Shown: positions 7,400 to 14,994, counted from the first letter of the stretch. The stretch is DNA of 15,027 nucleotides from an uncultured Bacilli bacterium (GCA_944342125.1 CALVMF010000021.1:1-15027), one strand, 5' to 3'. The notes: generated by a model from the letters alone, not told the origin. Translations and numbers: made by a program.

Positions 7400-7918
7400 T
7401 AATTCAAATTGAAGAGAAGTCATTACATCGTAAGTTTCATTTTCAATTTTATCGTTGGTGGTCGCACAACAATTTTTGATGATTTTAATTGGCGTGTTAG
7501 GGTAAATTGATTTAACTAAAATTGCGTTAGAAATGACACAAATATCTGTAAGGATCCCGCAGATTTGAATTTCACAAAACTCTTCATCTTTTTCTCTTAA
7601 AAAGTCAACGAGCTTAATCCCTGGGAAAGTTTCTTTTTCGATTACAGGGTAATTTTTGGCTATCTCCTCTAATTTGCCAAATAACTTATGGCCTTCGGTA
7701 CCTAAAATGCAATGTGGAACAGGTAAGTATTTGCCTTCAAGAGTTGACATGTAGTTTTCATAATGAGTGTCTTTAGTAAAGATTATATTATCTCCATTAA
7801 CTATAAACTCATTTACTTTATTTAAAACATTTGAATATATCGCTTCGGTTCTTTTTGACCCAAGCGATCCGCTAACAAAATCGACTTGATAATCGATAAC
7901 AATCAATAATTTTTTCAT
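7394..7918 (-). CDS. Isochorismatase/nicotinamidase-family cysteine hydrolase (PncA-like)
   Basis: 174 residues from ATG 7918. The catalytic triad of the family is visible: Asp9 in VIDYQVDF, Lys95 in EKETFPG, Cys127 in GILTDICVISNA. Asp50 and His52 (TKDTH), with His69 (PVPHCILGTEGH), match the metal-site layout of nicotinamidases. The likely reaction is amide hydrolysis of nicotinamide to nicotinate for NAD salvage, but related enzymes act on other small amides, so substrate is open. The frame extends upstream to 7993, but that extension covers the gene's own -10 box, and family proteins begin at MKKxLxVIDxQ, so 7918 is chosen. No Shine-Dalgarno site; predicted leaderless. It is divergent from the TrmB-type regulator gene, with 101 bp between them. 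Confidence 0.85.
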   Translation of the reverse strand: MKKLLIVIDYQVDFVSGSLGSKRTEAIYSNVLNKVNEFIVNGDNIIFTKDTHYENYMSTLEGKYLPVPHCILGTEGHKLFGKLEEIAKNYPVIEKETFPGIKLVDFLREKDEEFCEIQICGILTDICVISNAILVKSIYPNTPIKIIKNCCATTNDKIENETYDVMTSLQFELI

Positions 7919-7924
7919 GCCTTG

Positions 7925-7953
7925 ATTATAAGATAGTAGTTGGTATTTAAAAA
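7925..7953 (-). promoter_or_regulatory. Putative promoter giving a leaderless hydrolase mRNA
   Basis: Perfect TATAAT on the minus strand (7930-7925), ending 7 nt before the A of the ATG at 7918. The -35 is weak (TTTTTA at 17-nt spacing). The sequence between -10 and start, CAAGGC, is not a usable ribosome binding site because it is too close to the ATG. Confidence 0.55.
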
Positions 7954-7982
7954 GAATTTTGTAGTTATATTTATTATCACTA

Positions 7983-8012
7983 TCGACAGGCAAGAATTTA
8001 AATTTCTATAAT
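7983..8012 (+). promoter_or_regulatory. Promoter of the TrmB-MFS-SGNH operon, leaderless
   Basis: TCGACA (7983-7988, 5 of 6), an 18-nt spacer and a perfect TATAAT (8007-8012). +1 is expected at about 8019-8020, the first base of the ATG. The spacer holds the palindrome AATTTAAATT (7995-8004), a possible regulator site, though such AT palindromes are common by chance. Confidence 0.65.
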
Positions 8013-8019
8013 AGTCGTT

Positions 8020-8910
8020 ATGAATAGTATTACTACCGATAACCAATACGATTTTTTATTAAAAGTTGGGTTTTCATTAAACGAAGCGAAAGTTTATATT
8101 ACCTTACTTCAAAATAAGGCGTTAAATGGCTATGAGATAGCTAAGTTTTCTGGCGTTTCCAGATCTTTGGTTTACGATGTAATCGATCGTTTATTAAATA
8201 AAGGCTTTATTATTAAAAGTGAAGGAACAATAAACTATTATGTTGCCTTAGATTATGATAAAGCGATTGATAAAATCGATAGTGAAAATAGAAAGAATTT
8301 AATTATCGCCGAAGAAAAACTTAAAGCTCTTTCAAAAAAAGAAAAAGATAATGAATTTATTTTTAATATAAAAGGCTTTGATAAGTTTATTGAAAAAGCG
8401 AAAGAATTAATTTCCTTGGCTAAAAAAGAAATCTCGATTTCAATTTGGAAACAAGAGTTTGAATTGATTAAAGACGATATTTTTAAAGCAATTGAAAAAG
8501 GCGTTAGGGTCTATATTTTTTCTTTTGAAGATATTGAAATCAAAGGAGCTAGAATTTTTTCATATAAAGTTAAAGATGCAACCAATCTTTTCCCATATCG
8601 AAGAATGACAATTATTGTCGATAGTAATGACACCTTAATTGGTGAAAATAGTGGTGAGCAATCGATTTCAGTTTATACAAAAAATGCAGCTTTAGTATCT
8701 TTAGCAACCGATGAAATTGTCCTTAATATTTTTTGGTATAAGTTGATTAAAAAGAATCAACTTTTGGAAAAATGTTCAACTTCTGCAGGGTTTTTACAAG
8801 TAATTGATAGGTTACGTAGAGAAATGGACATTACACCAAATATGACAAAAAACTTCATGGTTTTTGATTTTCAATATGGAGGTAATAAAAATGGACGCAG
8901 CAAAAATTGA
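8020..8910 (+). CDS. TrmB-family sugar-sensing transcriptional regulator
   Basis: 296 residues. An N-terminal TrmB winged helix (about 12-75) has the hallmark sequence LLKVGFSLNEAKVYITLLQ, then NGYEIAKFSGVSRSLVYDVIDRLLNKGFI. A helical stretch (about 80-107) follows, then a C-terminal PLD-like effector domain (about 112-245), as in the TrmB regulator family, which binds sugars. It heads a tight operon: its last 20 bp overlap the MFS gene. It therefore probably controls, and may autoregulate, uptake of the substrate handled by the transporter and hydrolase downstream; the divergent hydrolase gene could share control. Start chosen because a near-consensus promoter abuts this ATG. No Shine-Dalgarno site. 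Confidence 0.85.
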   Translation: MNSITTDNQYDFLLKVGFSLNEAKVYITLLQNKALNGYEIAKFSGVSRSLVYDVIDRLLNKGFIIKSEGTINYYVALDYDKAIDKIDSENRKNLIIAEEKLKALSKKEKDNEFIFNIKGFDKFIEKAKELISLAKKEISISIWKQEFELIKDDIFKAIEKGVRVYIFSFEDIEIKGARIFSYKVKDATNLFPYRRMTIIVDSNDTLIGENSGEQSISVYTKNAALVSLATDEIVLNIFWYKLIKKNQLLEKCSTSAGFLQVIDRLRREMDITPNMTKNFMVFDFQYGGNKNGRSKN

Positions 8911-10321
8911 AAAATTGAAAACTAGAGAAGCAAAAGAACTTGTAAGAAGAGAAAAGCAGGTAAAATTTAAGGAAAATAAATTTTATCTTATCTATCTTTT
9001 TATGATTCTTTCTCTTGTCTTTATTACAGACGAGATAGCTTCCACAATATCGATTCAATTCCAATCCAACATCGTTAATGAATTTTTTGTTCAAAACATG
9101 GGGATGGAATATGGGCAAGGTTTATCGATATTTTCAGCCTTAGGTTTTATAACCTACCCAATTTCTCTATTAATGGTGCTTTATCGACCATTAGCTGATA
9201 GATTTGGTAGAAAACCTTTCTTAGTCATCAATACTTTCTGTATGGCTTTAGGTTTATTTATCGTTTATTTATCACAAGAAATTGTCGTTTATATGATTGG
9301 TGGAACCTTGATGGGCTTTATGGTTTCTCACGATATGCAAGCAGTTTATATTCTTGAGTGTTCTGATGAAAAAAGTAGAGCAAGAAATTATTCAATTATT
9401 AAATCAGTAGCTATTTTAGGAACATTATTAATTCCATTATTAAGAGAAACACTTATGCAAAATGTTTCAGAAAAATGGCATTTAGTTTATCTTGTTCCTG
9501 CAATTATTGGCTTTGCATTATCTTTTGTCGCCTTATTATGCGCAAAAGAAACTCATACCTTTTTAACAAATAGAATTAAATATTTAAAAACACCTATTGA
9601 AGAAAGAGAAAGAAAAAATAAAGAAGAGAAGCTTAATAATGCCCAAGGTGGAATTATTAACGCAGTTAAATTTGCGTTTAAGCATCATCAACTTAGATGG
9701 CTTATCATAGCTTGTGTTTTCTTTTATTTTGCTTCACTTGCAACATCTAGTTATAACACAGTTATGGCAGAAAGTGCCAATATGAGTGAACAAGATATAA
9801 CTTACGCCTTATATTTATATCCAGTTGGTAATGCTTTAGCAACTTTAATTACTGGTTTAGTAAGTGATAAATTCGGTCGAAAAACAACAATTATTGCAAT
9901 GGGAACTGGATCTTTAGTTTGCTATTCATTATTTATTGCTTCTTCAATGTTAAGCTGGACGCCTTTCCTTACAGGTTTTTTAATTGGTGGATTTATGGGT
10001 TGTTATTGGGGTGCTGGCGATACGATTGGCTCAATTATGTTCTCAGAATCTGCACCAACCAATTTAAGAAGTTCAGTAACGGTTATCAATACATTACTTA
10101 ATGGTATTATTGGTGGTGTCGCTTCAATTATTATGATGGTTGTTGTCCCTTTAATTCCTGTTGAAACTTTTGGTTATTTCTATTTATGTTTAACAGTACC
10201 TGGATTGATAGGGGCAATTATAGTTATGTTAAAATGCGTTGGAGAAACAAAAGGTCTCGATTTAACTAAAGTTACAGGCTTAGAATGGGACACAAAAAAG
10301 GAAGAGAAAAAAGATGAATAG
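8891..10321 (+). CDS. MFS transporter, probable sugar or sugar-derivative permease
   Basis: 476 residues, about 12 membrane segments. The MFS loop motif occurs in both halves: YRPLADRFGRKPF (about 98-110) and TGLVSDKFGRKTT (about 321-333), the duplicated pattern typical of sugar-porter-like families. Long charged cytoplasmic parts are present: an N-terminal amphipathic lysine-rich stretch (1-30), a central linker (about 226-255) and a lysine/glutamate tail. A TTG at 8864 would lengthen it by nine residues, but GGAGGT at 8878-8883 sits 7 nt before ATG 8891, which is therefore preferred. The start overlaps the TrmB gene by 20 bp and the end overlaps the SGNH gene by 8 bp. Context with TrmB and an esterase-like enzyme suggests an acylated sugar or glycoside substrate; this is inference. 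Confidence 0.85.
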   Translation: MDAAKIEKLKTREAKELVRREKQVKFKENKFYLIYLFMILSLVFITDEIASTISIQFQSNIVNEFFVQNMGMEYGQGLSIFSALGFITYPISLLMVLYRPLADRFGRKPFLVINTFCMALGLFIVYLSQEIVVYMIGGTLMGFMVSHDMQAVYILECSDEKSRARNYSIIKSVAILGTLLIPLLRETLMQNVSEKWHLVYLVPAIIGFALSFVALLCAKETHTFLTNRIKYLKTPIEERERKNKEEKLNNAQGGIINAVKFAFKHHQLRWLIIACVFFYFASLATSSYNTVMAESANMSEQDITYALYLYPVGNALATLITGLVSDKFGRKTTIIAMGTGSLVCYSLFIASSMLSWTPFLTGFLIGGFMGCYWGAGDTIGSIMFSESAPTNLRSSVTVINTLLNGIIGGVASIIMMVVVPLIPVETFGYFYLCLTVPGLIGAIIVMLKCVGETKGLDLTKVTGLEWDTKKEEKKDE

Positions 10322-11102
10322 TAAAATGTTTGAATTAACTCAAAATGAAAAACCATTAGATAATATTAAAGAAAACTGCGGTTTTGCAGGGATTTTTAAA
10401 GAAATCGGGGTTGTTGGCGATTCACTTTCAAGCGGAGAATTTGAGTCAACCGACGAAAAAGGCAACGTTTCATATCACGATATGTATGAATACTCATGGC
10501 CTGCAATTTTAGAAAGAATTACTGGCACAAAATACTTTAATTACTCGCGTGGAGGTATGAGCTTTAAAGAATTTTATGAAACTTGGGCCGATAAAAACAA
10601 TTTCTGGGAAAAAAGACAAGGATATATTGTCTGCTTAGGTAATAATGATTTATTTGTTTTTAACCAAAAAGTTGGTAGTGCAGATGATATAGATCCACTT
10701 CATCCTGAAAATAATCCTGATACCTATTTTGGTTATATGGGTAAGGTCTTATCCAAATTAAAAAGTTTACAAAAAGATGCACGCATCTTTCTTACTTCAA
10801 TTCAAATCGACCATACTTCAAAAGAAAAAGATGAAATGACTTATTATGTAGCAAAAGAAATGGAAAAAGTAGTGAAAAAATATTCATATACTTATTTAAT
10901 AGATTTAGCAAATTATGGGCCAGTTTATGATGAAAAAACACGTGAAAAATTTGCAATGGGATTTCATCCTAATGCCATGGGTTATTATGTATTTGCTTTA
11001 GCAATCGGAAATTATATCGATTATTTAATAAGACAAAATTATAAAGACTTTTTTGAACTTCCTTTCGTAGGAACTAATTTAAAAAATTACACAATAAAAT
11101 AA
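10314..11102 (+). CDS. SGNH/GDSL-family hydrolase (esterase/deacetylase)
   Basis: 262 residues, no signal peptide, so cytoplasmic. SGNH blocks: block I VVGDSLSSGEFES with nucleophile Ser37, block II Gly in NYSRGGMSF (about 77-83), block III LGNNDLF with Asn110/Asn111 (oxyanion hole), block V FHPNAMGYY with His218. The usual catalytic Asp three residues before His is Met here (AMGFH), as in a gut-bacterial subfamily that carries a GGH(M/L)xxMGY motif at this place. An upstream acidic residue, or a Ser-His dyad, may serve instead. The C-terminal YIDYLIRQNYKDF...FVGT is also characteristic of that subfamily. Last gene of the TrmB operon (8-bp overlap), so it probably removes acyl groups from an imported carbohydrate. 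Substrate unproven. Confidence 0.8.
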   Translation: MNSKMFELTQNEKPLDNIKENCGFAGIFKEIGVVGDSLSSGEFESTDEKGNVSYHDMYEYSWPAILERITGTKYFNYSRGGMSFKEFYETWADKNNFWEKRQGYIVCLGNNDLFVFNQKVGSADDIDPLHPENNPDTYFGYMGKVLSKLKSLQKDARIFLTSIQIDHTSKEKDEMTYYVAKEMEKVVKKYSYTYLIDLANYGPVYDEKTREKFAMGFHPNAMGYYVFALAIGNYIDYLIRQNYKDFFELPFVGTNLKNYTIK

Positions 11103-11217
11103 GGCAAATAACTTAGTTTTTAATCACCTCATTTTGTATTAAAATAATTTATAGCAAATCTATTCAACACAAAAAAGAATAGACTTTTGCAAAGATTTTA
11201 ATACAGATGAGGTTTTT

Positions 11218-11811
11218 ATGACGATTGGAGAAAAGATTAAAAATTTAAGAATTAATCGAAAATTAACTTTTGAAGAAATTAGCGAAAAAACTGAAATTAA
11301 AGTTAGCGATTTAAAAAAGATTGAAAAAAATGTAATTATACCAACTCGAATCGAAGTTAAAAAAATTGCTAAATGTTTTGAAGTTGATGAAAAAGAGATT
11401 ATAAATGATGAAAGCATTAAAGAAACTTCAGCCTTAGAAGCAGGTAAATCAATTGGCAATTTTCTTTATTGGATTATGTGCCTAGTGGCTTTTTTATTCT
11501 TTGTAATTATTGCTTTTATTCCTTCTTTAAATATCGCTAAAGAAAATGGACAAAATTATTTAGAAAGCTTTTATTCCTTGACTTCAAAAGATGGAAATCC
11601 AATCGTTTTAGTTAGTTTTGTTTTTTCTTGCTGTGGTTTACTTACTTCAATATTTTTAATCGCAACAAGATACATCTCATTTTGTAAGCTTAAGCAAGGA
11701 ACGATTTTAGGGTTAAACCTTATTTTACTCGTTGCTTTAATTTTAGAAATTATAACAATCATTGTTGTTGTTAGTGCGTATACAGCAAATTTAACAAGTT
11801 TAATTAACTAA
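11218..11811 (+). CDS. XRE-type HTH protein with three membrane segments
   Basis: 197 residues. The N-terminal Cro/C1-type HTH domain (about 3-62) reads IGEKIKNLRINRKLTFEEISEKTEIKVSDL..IEKN...P....V.KIAKCFEVDEKEI, the classic five-helix XRE layout. A short linker and three hydrophobic segments follow (about 79-101, 127-149, 162-187), so the DNA-binding domain would be tethered to the inner membrane face. Preceded by GAGGT 5 nt before the ATG. It ends 13 bp before the M18 aminopeptidase gene, indicating cotranscription. Membrane-bound XRE proteins of this form occur in many Bacilli; the signal and target are unknown. 11103-11217 has no clear terminator for the SGNH gene, so readthrough is possible. 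Confidence 0.75.
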   Translation: MTIGEKIKNLRINRKLTFEEISEKTEIKVSDLKKIEKNVIIPTRIEVKKIAKCFEVDEKEIINDESIKETSALEAGKSIGNFLYWIMCLVAFLFFVIIAFIPSLNIAKENGQNYLESFYSLTSKDGNPIVLVSFVFSCCGLLTSIFLIATRYISFCKLKQGTILGLNLILLVALILEIITIIVVVSAYTANLTSLIN

Positions 11812-11824
11812 TTTTGGAGGAAGT

Positions 11825-13174
11825 ATGAAAACAATATTAAACGATGAATTAATTTCTTTTCTTAATGAAAGTCACAATGAATATTTAGCAGTCACTAATA
11901 TCAAAGAAATTCTTTTAAAAAATGGTTTTAAAGAATTGAAAGAAAATGAAAAGTGGATTTTAAAAGAAAATTCTTCCTATTTTTTTACTAGAAATTCTAA
12001 TTCCTTAATCGCTTTTAAAACGCCTTATAGAATTAATAAAGATGAGCTTTATTTTAAAATTGTTTCAACTCATCTTGATTCACCATCTTTAAAGTTAAAA
12101 GAAAATCCTGCTTTAATTGAAAACGGATATGAGAAGTGGAAAGTTGAAGTATATGGAGGATTAATTTATCAAAGTTATGTAGATCGTCCTCTTGGAATTG
12201 CAGGAAGAGTGGTTTATGAAAAAGATAATCAAATTCTTTCTAAAATTGTCGATAGTAAAAAAGCAATAGCGATCATACCAAATGTTGCTATTCATCAAAA
12301 TCGCAATATTAATACAGATTTTAAATATAATCCACAAGTTGATCTTCTTCCTCTTGTTGCCTTAAATAATACCAAAGAGAGCGTTTTTGATACATTTTTA
12401 AAAGATTTAAGCCAAGAAAACAATATCATTAGTTATGATTTATACTTTTATAACTTCGATAAAGCTCAATATATTGGAATTAATGATGATTTAATCTCGG
12501 GTCAAAAAGAGGACGATTTAGCTTCGGCTTTCATATCTTTAAAATCTTTAATAGAAGCAAAAGATGACTATTTTTCAAATTCGATAAAGGTTGCTTCATT
12601 TTTTAACAACGAAGAGACTGGCTCTTTATCTTTTTCAGGAGCCGATAGTGATTTATTAAGAAATTTTATTAATAAGATTGCTTTTAGCTATCAATTAAAT
12701 GAAGAAGAGAAAAATAACGCGATTAAAAAATCTTTTGTAATTAGTGCCGACAATGGGCACGCAATTCACCCATATCATCCAGAAATGAGCGATAATAAGA
12801 ACATTTGTAAATTAAATGAAGGAATCCTTGTTAAGTTTAACTCGAATATGGCTTATACAAGCGATGCCTTAACTTCAGCTTTTATAAAAACATTATTAAG
12901 TAAAAATAATATCCCATATCAAATTTTCTTTAATAGAAGTGATGTTAGAGGTGGGTCGACTTTAGGCAATATTTCAATTTCGCAAGTTAGCATGTTAACC
13001 TGCGATATTGGTTTACCTCAACTCGCAATGCATTCTGCTTATGAAACACTTGGCACAAAAGACACCGAAAGTATGTTTAGCCTTATGAAAGAATTCTATA
13101 AAAAAGAATTTAAAATTGAAGAAGGCAAGATAACTTTTTTAACTCATGAAACTAGAACTATAAAATCGCTTTGA
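11825..13174 (+). CDS. apeB: M18 family aminopeptidase, ApeB/aspartyl aminopeptidase type
   Basis: 449 residues. Family landmarks in order: STHLDSPSLKLK (His83), WKVEVYGGLIYQSYVDRPLGIAGRV (about 105-129), AIHQNRNINTDF (155-165), KEDDLAS (Asp230), FFNNEETGS (Glu263 general base, Glu264 ligand), SADNGHAIHP (Asp309), NRSDVRGGSTLG (370-381), LPQLAMHSAYETLG (His403). All residues of the two-metal site of M18 enzymes are present, so it should be an active cytosolic zinc aminopeptidase removing N-terminal acidic or neutral residues from peptides. GGAGG just before the ATG and a 13-bp gap place it in an operon with the XRE membrane protein. TGA is its stop codon. Assignment to ApeB rather than ApeA rests on the IHxxRN and RSDxxGGST motifs. 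Confidence 0.88.
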   Translation: MKTILNDELISFLNESHNEYLAVTNIKEILLKNGFKELKENEKWILKENSSYFFTRNSNSLIAFKTPYRINKDELYFKIVSTHLDSPSLKLKENPALIENGYEKWKVEVYGGLIYQSYVDRPLGIAGRVVYEKDNQILSKIVDSKKAIAIIPNVAIHQNRNINTDFKYNPQVDLLPLVALNNTKESVFDTFLKDLSQENNIISYDLYFYNFDKAQYIGINDDLISGQKEDDLASAFISLKSLIEAKDDYFSNSIKVASFFNNEETGSLSFSGADSDLLRNFINKIAFSYQLNEEEKNNAIKKSFVISADNGHAIHPYHPEMSDNKNICKLNEGILVKFNSNMAYTSDALTSAFIKTLLSKNNIPYQIFFNRSDVRGGSTLGNISISQVSMLTCDIGLPQLAMHSAYETLGTKDTESMFSLMKEFYKKEFKIEEGKITFLTHETRTIKSL

Positions 13175-13204
13175 TATCCTCGTTTCTCAATAAAAAAGTT
13201 ACCA

Positions 13205-13223
13205 AAAAATGACAATCATTTTT
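13205..13223. other. AT-rich inverted repeat between the two aminopeptidase genes
   Basis: AAAAATGA and TCATTTTT form an 8-bp stem with a 3-nt loop. The 3' arm ends in five T, so it may act as a weak terminator for apeB. It also lies directly against the -35 of the apeA promoter, where an operator could sit: TGACAATCATTTTTA (13209-13223) agrees with the Fur-box pattern TGATAAT-N-ATTATCA at 11 of 14 paired positions. In such AT-rich DNA this match is weak evidence. Confidence 0.3.
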
Positions 13224-13224
13224 A

Positions 13225-13252
13225 AAGACAAATTTTTAAAAGCAGATATAAT
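13225..13252 (+). promoter_or_regulatory. Putative promoter for apeA
   Basis: AAGACA (13225-13230, 4 of 6), a 16-nt spacer and a perfect TATAAT (13247-13252). Transcription would start about 13259, just before GGAGGAG and the ATG at 13276. Confidence 0.6.
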
Positions 13253-13275
13253 TTCTTCTTGGAGGAGATGAAACT

Positions 13276-14643
13276 ATGTATAACAAATATGCTTATGAAA
13301 AATATGTAGGTAAAAATAACGAAAAACTTGAAACATTCTCAAAAGATTACATTGATTTTCTTTCTAGAAGCAAGACTGAAAGGATATTTACTAAAAATTC
13401 GGTTGAACTTGCTGAAAAGTTTGGATTTAAAAACATCGAAGAAGTCAAATCTTTAAAAGCTGGTGACAAGGTTTATTCGCTTAATAGAGGAAAAAATATT
13501 GCACTTTTTGTTATTGGAAAAGAGCCAATTGAAAAAGGTTTAAATATTTTAGGGGCTCATATTGATTCACCACGTTTAGATTTAAAACAAAATCCACTAT
13601 ATGAATCAACTGGATTTGCTCTTTTTGATACTCACTATTATGGTGGAGTTAAAAAGTATCAATGGGTCACAATTCCTTTAGCTTTATATGGAACTGTCTA
13701 TAAAAAAGATGGTAGTGAAATTGAAGTTGCAATCGGCGATCATGAAGATGATCCAGTTTTTGGAATTAGCGATCTATTAATTCACTTATCTGCTGATCAA
13801 CTTCAAAAAACGGCTGCAAAAGTAATTGAAGGAGAAGCACTTGATTTAACGATGGGTTCTTTACCACTTAAAGAAGGTGAAAAAGATTCCATTAAAGCTA
13901 ACGTATTAAAAATCTTAAAAGATAAATACGATATAGAAGAAGACGATCTTTCAAGCGCTGAAATCGAAGTTGTTCCTGCAGGAAGAGCAAGAGAATATGG
14001 CCTTGATAGAAGTATGATTGCTGGTTATGGTCACGATGACAAAGTTTGTGCTTATACTTCTTTAAGAGCAATTTTAGAAGTTGAGAAACCAGAAAGAACA
14101 TCTTGCTGTATTTTAGTTGATAAAGAAGAAGTTGGATCAATTGGTGCAACTGGTGCCCAATCCCGTTACTTTGAAAATTTAATTGCTGAAGTAATGAACC
14201 TTAAAGGCGAATATTCTGAACTTGCTTTAAGAAGAGCATTAACAAATTCAAGAATGCTTTCTAGCGATGTTTCAGCTGGCGTTGATCCTTTATTTTTAGG
14301 AGTTAACGAACTTAAAAACAGCGCATATTTAAATAAAGGTATCGTTTTTAATAAATATACTGGTAGAGCTGGTAAGGGCGGATGCAATGATGCTTCACCA
14401 AAATTCATCGCTCATTTAAGAAAAATTATGGATGAAGATGGAATTTATTACCAAACCGCTGAATTAGGTAAAGTTGATCAAGGTGGTGGCGGAACAATTG
14501 CTTACATCTTGGCAAATTTAAATATGGATGTAATCGATGCTGGTATCTCAGTCTTAAATATGCACGCTCCAATGGAAATTGTTAGTAAGATTGACGTCTA
14601 CGAAGCATACCTTGCCTATAAAACTTTCTTAATTAAAGGATAA
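13276..14643 (+). CDS. apeA: M18 family aminopeptidase, ApeA (aminopeptidase 1) type
   Basis: 455 residues. Landmarks: LGAHIDSPRLDLK (His95), DTHYYGGVKKYQW (118-130), DHEDDPVFGISDLLIHL (155-171), AGYGHDDKVCAY (Asp254), LVDKEEVGSIGATG (Glu284 general base, Glu285), SSDVSAGVDP (Asp331), TGRAGKGGCNDA (362-373), VLNMHAPMEI (His430). The metal ligands are complete, so an active two-metal cytosolic aminopeptidase is expected. The ETR/EIGD-region loop with a long central insertion (about 150-240) and the GRAREYGLDRSM segment are typical of the clostridial ApeA group, distinct from the neighbouring ApeB type. GGAGGAG precedes the ATG by 8 nt. It has its own promoter and a strong terminator, so it can be expressed apart from apeB. 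Confidence 0.9.
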   Translation: MYNKYAYEKYVGKNNEKLETFSKDYIDFLSRSKTERIFTKNSVELAEKFGFKNIEEVKSLKAGDKVYSLNRGKNIALFVIGKEPIEKGLNILGAHIDSPRLDLKQNPLYESTGFALFDTHYYGGVKKYQWVTIPLALYGTVYKKDGSEIEVAIGDHEDDPVFGISDLLIHLSADQLQKTAAKVIEGEALDLTMGSLPLKEGEKDSIKANVLKILKDKYDIEEDDLSSAEIEVVPAGRAREYGLDRSMIAGYGHDDKVCAYTSLRAILEVEKPERTSCCILVDKEEVGSIGATGAQSRYFENLIAEVMNLKGEYSELALRRALTNSRMLSSDVSAGVDPLFLGVNELKNSAYLNKGIVFNKYTGRAGKGGCNDASPKFIAHLRKIMDEDGIYYQTAELGKVDQGGGGTIAYILANLNMDVIDAGISVLNMHAPMEIVSKIDVYEAYLAYKTFLIKG

Positions 14644-14655
14644 AAATAATGAAAC

Positions 14656-14690
14656 AAAAAATGCTAGCGAATCGCTAGCATTTTTTATTT
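14656..14690. terminator. Strong intrinsic terminator after apeA
   Basis: ATGCTAGCG (14661-14669) pairs with CGCTAGCAT (14673-14681) around a 3-nt loop, extended by A:T pairs, followed by TTTTTTATTT. A-rich sequence on the other side makes it bidirectional. Confidence 0.92.
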
Positions 14691-14950
14691 ATTAATGACT
14701 TAGGATGACACTTAAAAGTGGTGCAAATTTAAATCTTTAAAAAACCTTAGTTTTGCGGACTTTTTAAAAATTAAAAATTTACAATTTTAGAGGCATTAAT
14801 TTCATAAATTTTTATCTAAAAAATTTAAAAATGATAACAAAAATCTTCATCAATCGAGATTAAATTTTTGAGCATTAAATTAATAAAATTTTCCGATTTT
14901 ATTGAAAATAACTTTAATGAATCTGCTAAAAATGCGCTCAAATGGGGACT
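14691..14950. other. AT-rich stretch without a convincing gene
   Basis: Holds copy C of the GCGGA motif and a short open frame, 14868-14960 (+), of 30 codons from a TTG, ending SAKNALKWGLNK. The frame has no ribosome binding site and is too short to claim as a gene. Confidence 0.4.
14745..14765 (+). repeat. Dispersed 21-bp GCGGA-core motif, copy C
   Basis: Core AGTTTTGCGGACTTTTT; 17 of 21 identities to copy B and 16 of 21 to copy A. Like the others it is intergenic, here between apeA and the tRNA gene. Confidence 0.45.
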
Positions 14951-14982
14951 AAATAAATAAAAAATCCCTGCAGAACAGGGAT
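14951..14982 (-). terminator. Intrinsic terminator of the minus-strand tRNA gene
   Basis: Read on the minus strand, ATCCCTG pairs with CAGGGAT (14982-14964) in a 7-bp stem with a 5-nt loop, followed by TTTTTTATTT. It starts 12 nt past the CCA end of the tRNA gene. Confidence 0.9.
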
Positions 14983-14994
14983 ATCTTATCAATC

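Noticed and set aside
7919..7993. N-terminal extension of 25 residues for the PncA-like hydrolase
   Set aside because: The family starts at MKKLLIVIDYQ; the extension has no homologous pattern and contains the perfect TATAAT promoter box.
8864..8890. TTG start for the operon MFS transporter
   Set aside because: GGAGGT at 8878-8883 is correctly spaced for ATG 8891, and the added residues are simply the ribosome-binding region read in frame.
9919..10101. Plus-strand 60-codon frame inside the operon MFS gene
   Set aside because: Out-of-frame shadow of a well-supported transporter gene; no ribosome binding site.
248..14643. Alternative genetic code with TGA as tryptophan, suggested by AT-richness
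   Set aside because: Tryptophan uses TGG throughout, and TGA ends the TrmB-type gene and apeB at family-consistent lengths.
14868..14960. Short open frame of 30 codons ending SAKNALKWGLNK, possibly a gene remnant
   Set aside because: TTG start only, no ribosome binding site, runs into the tRNA terminator, and no family is recognised. Kept only as a note.
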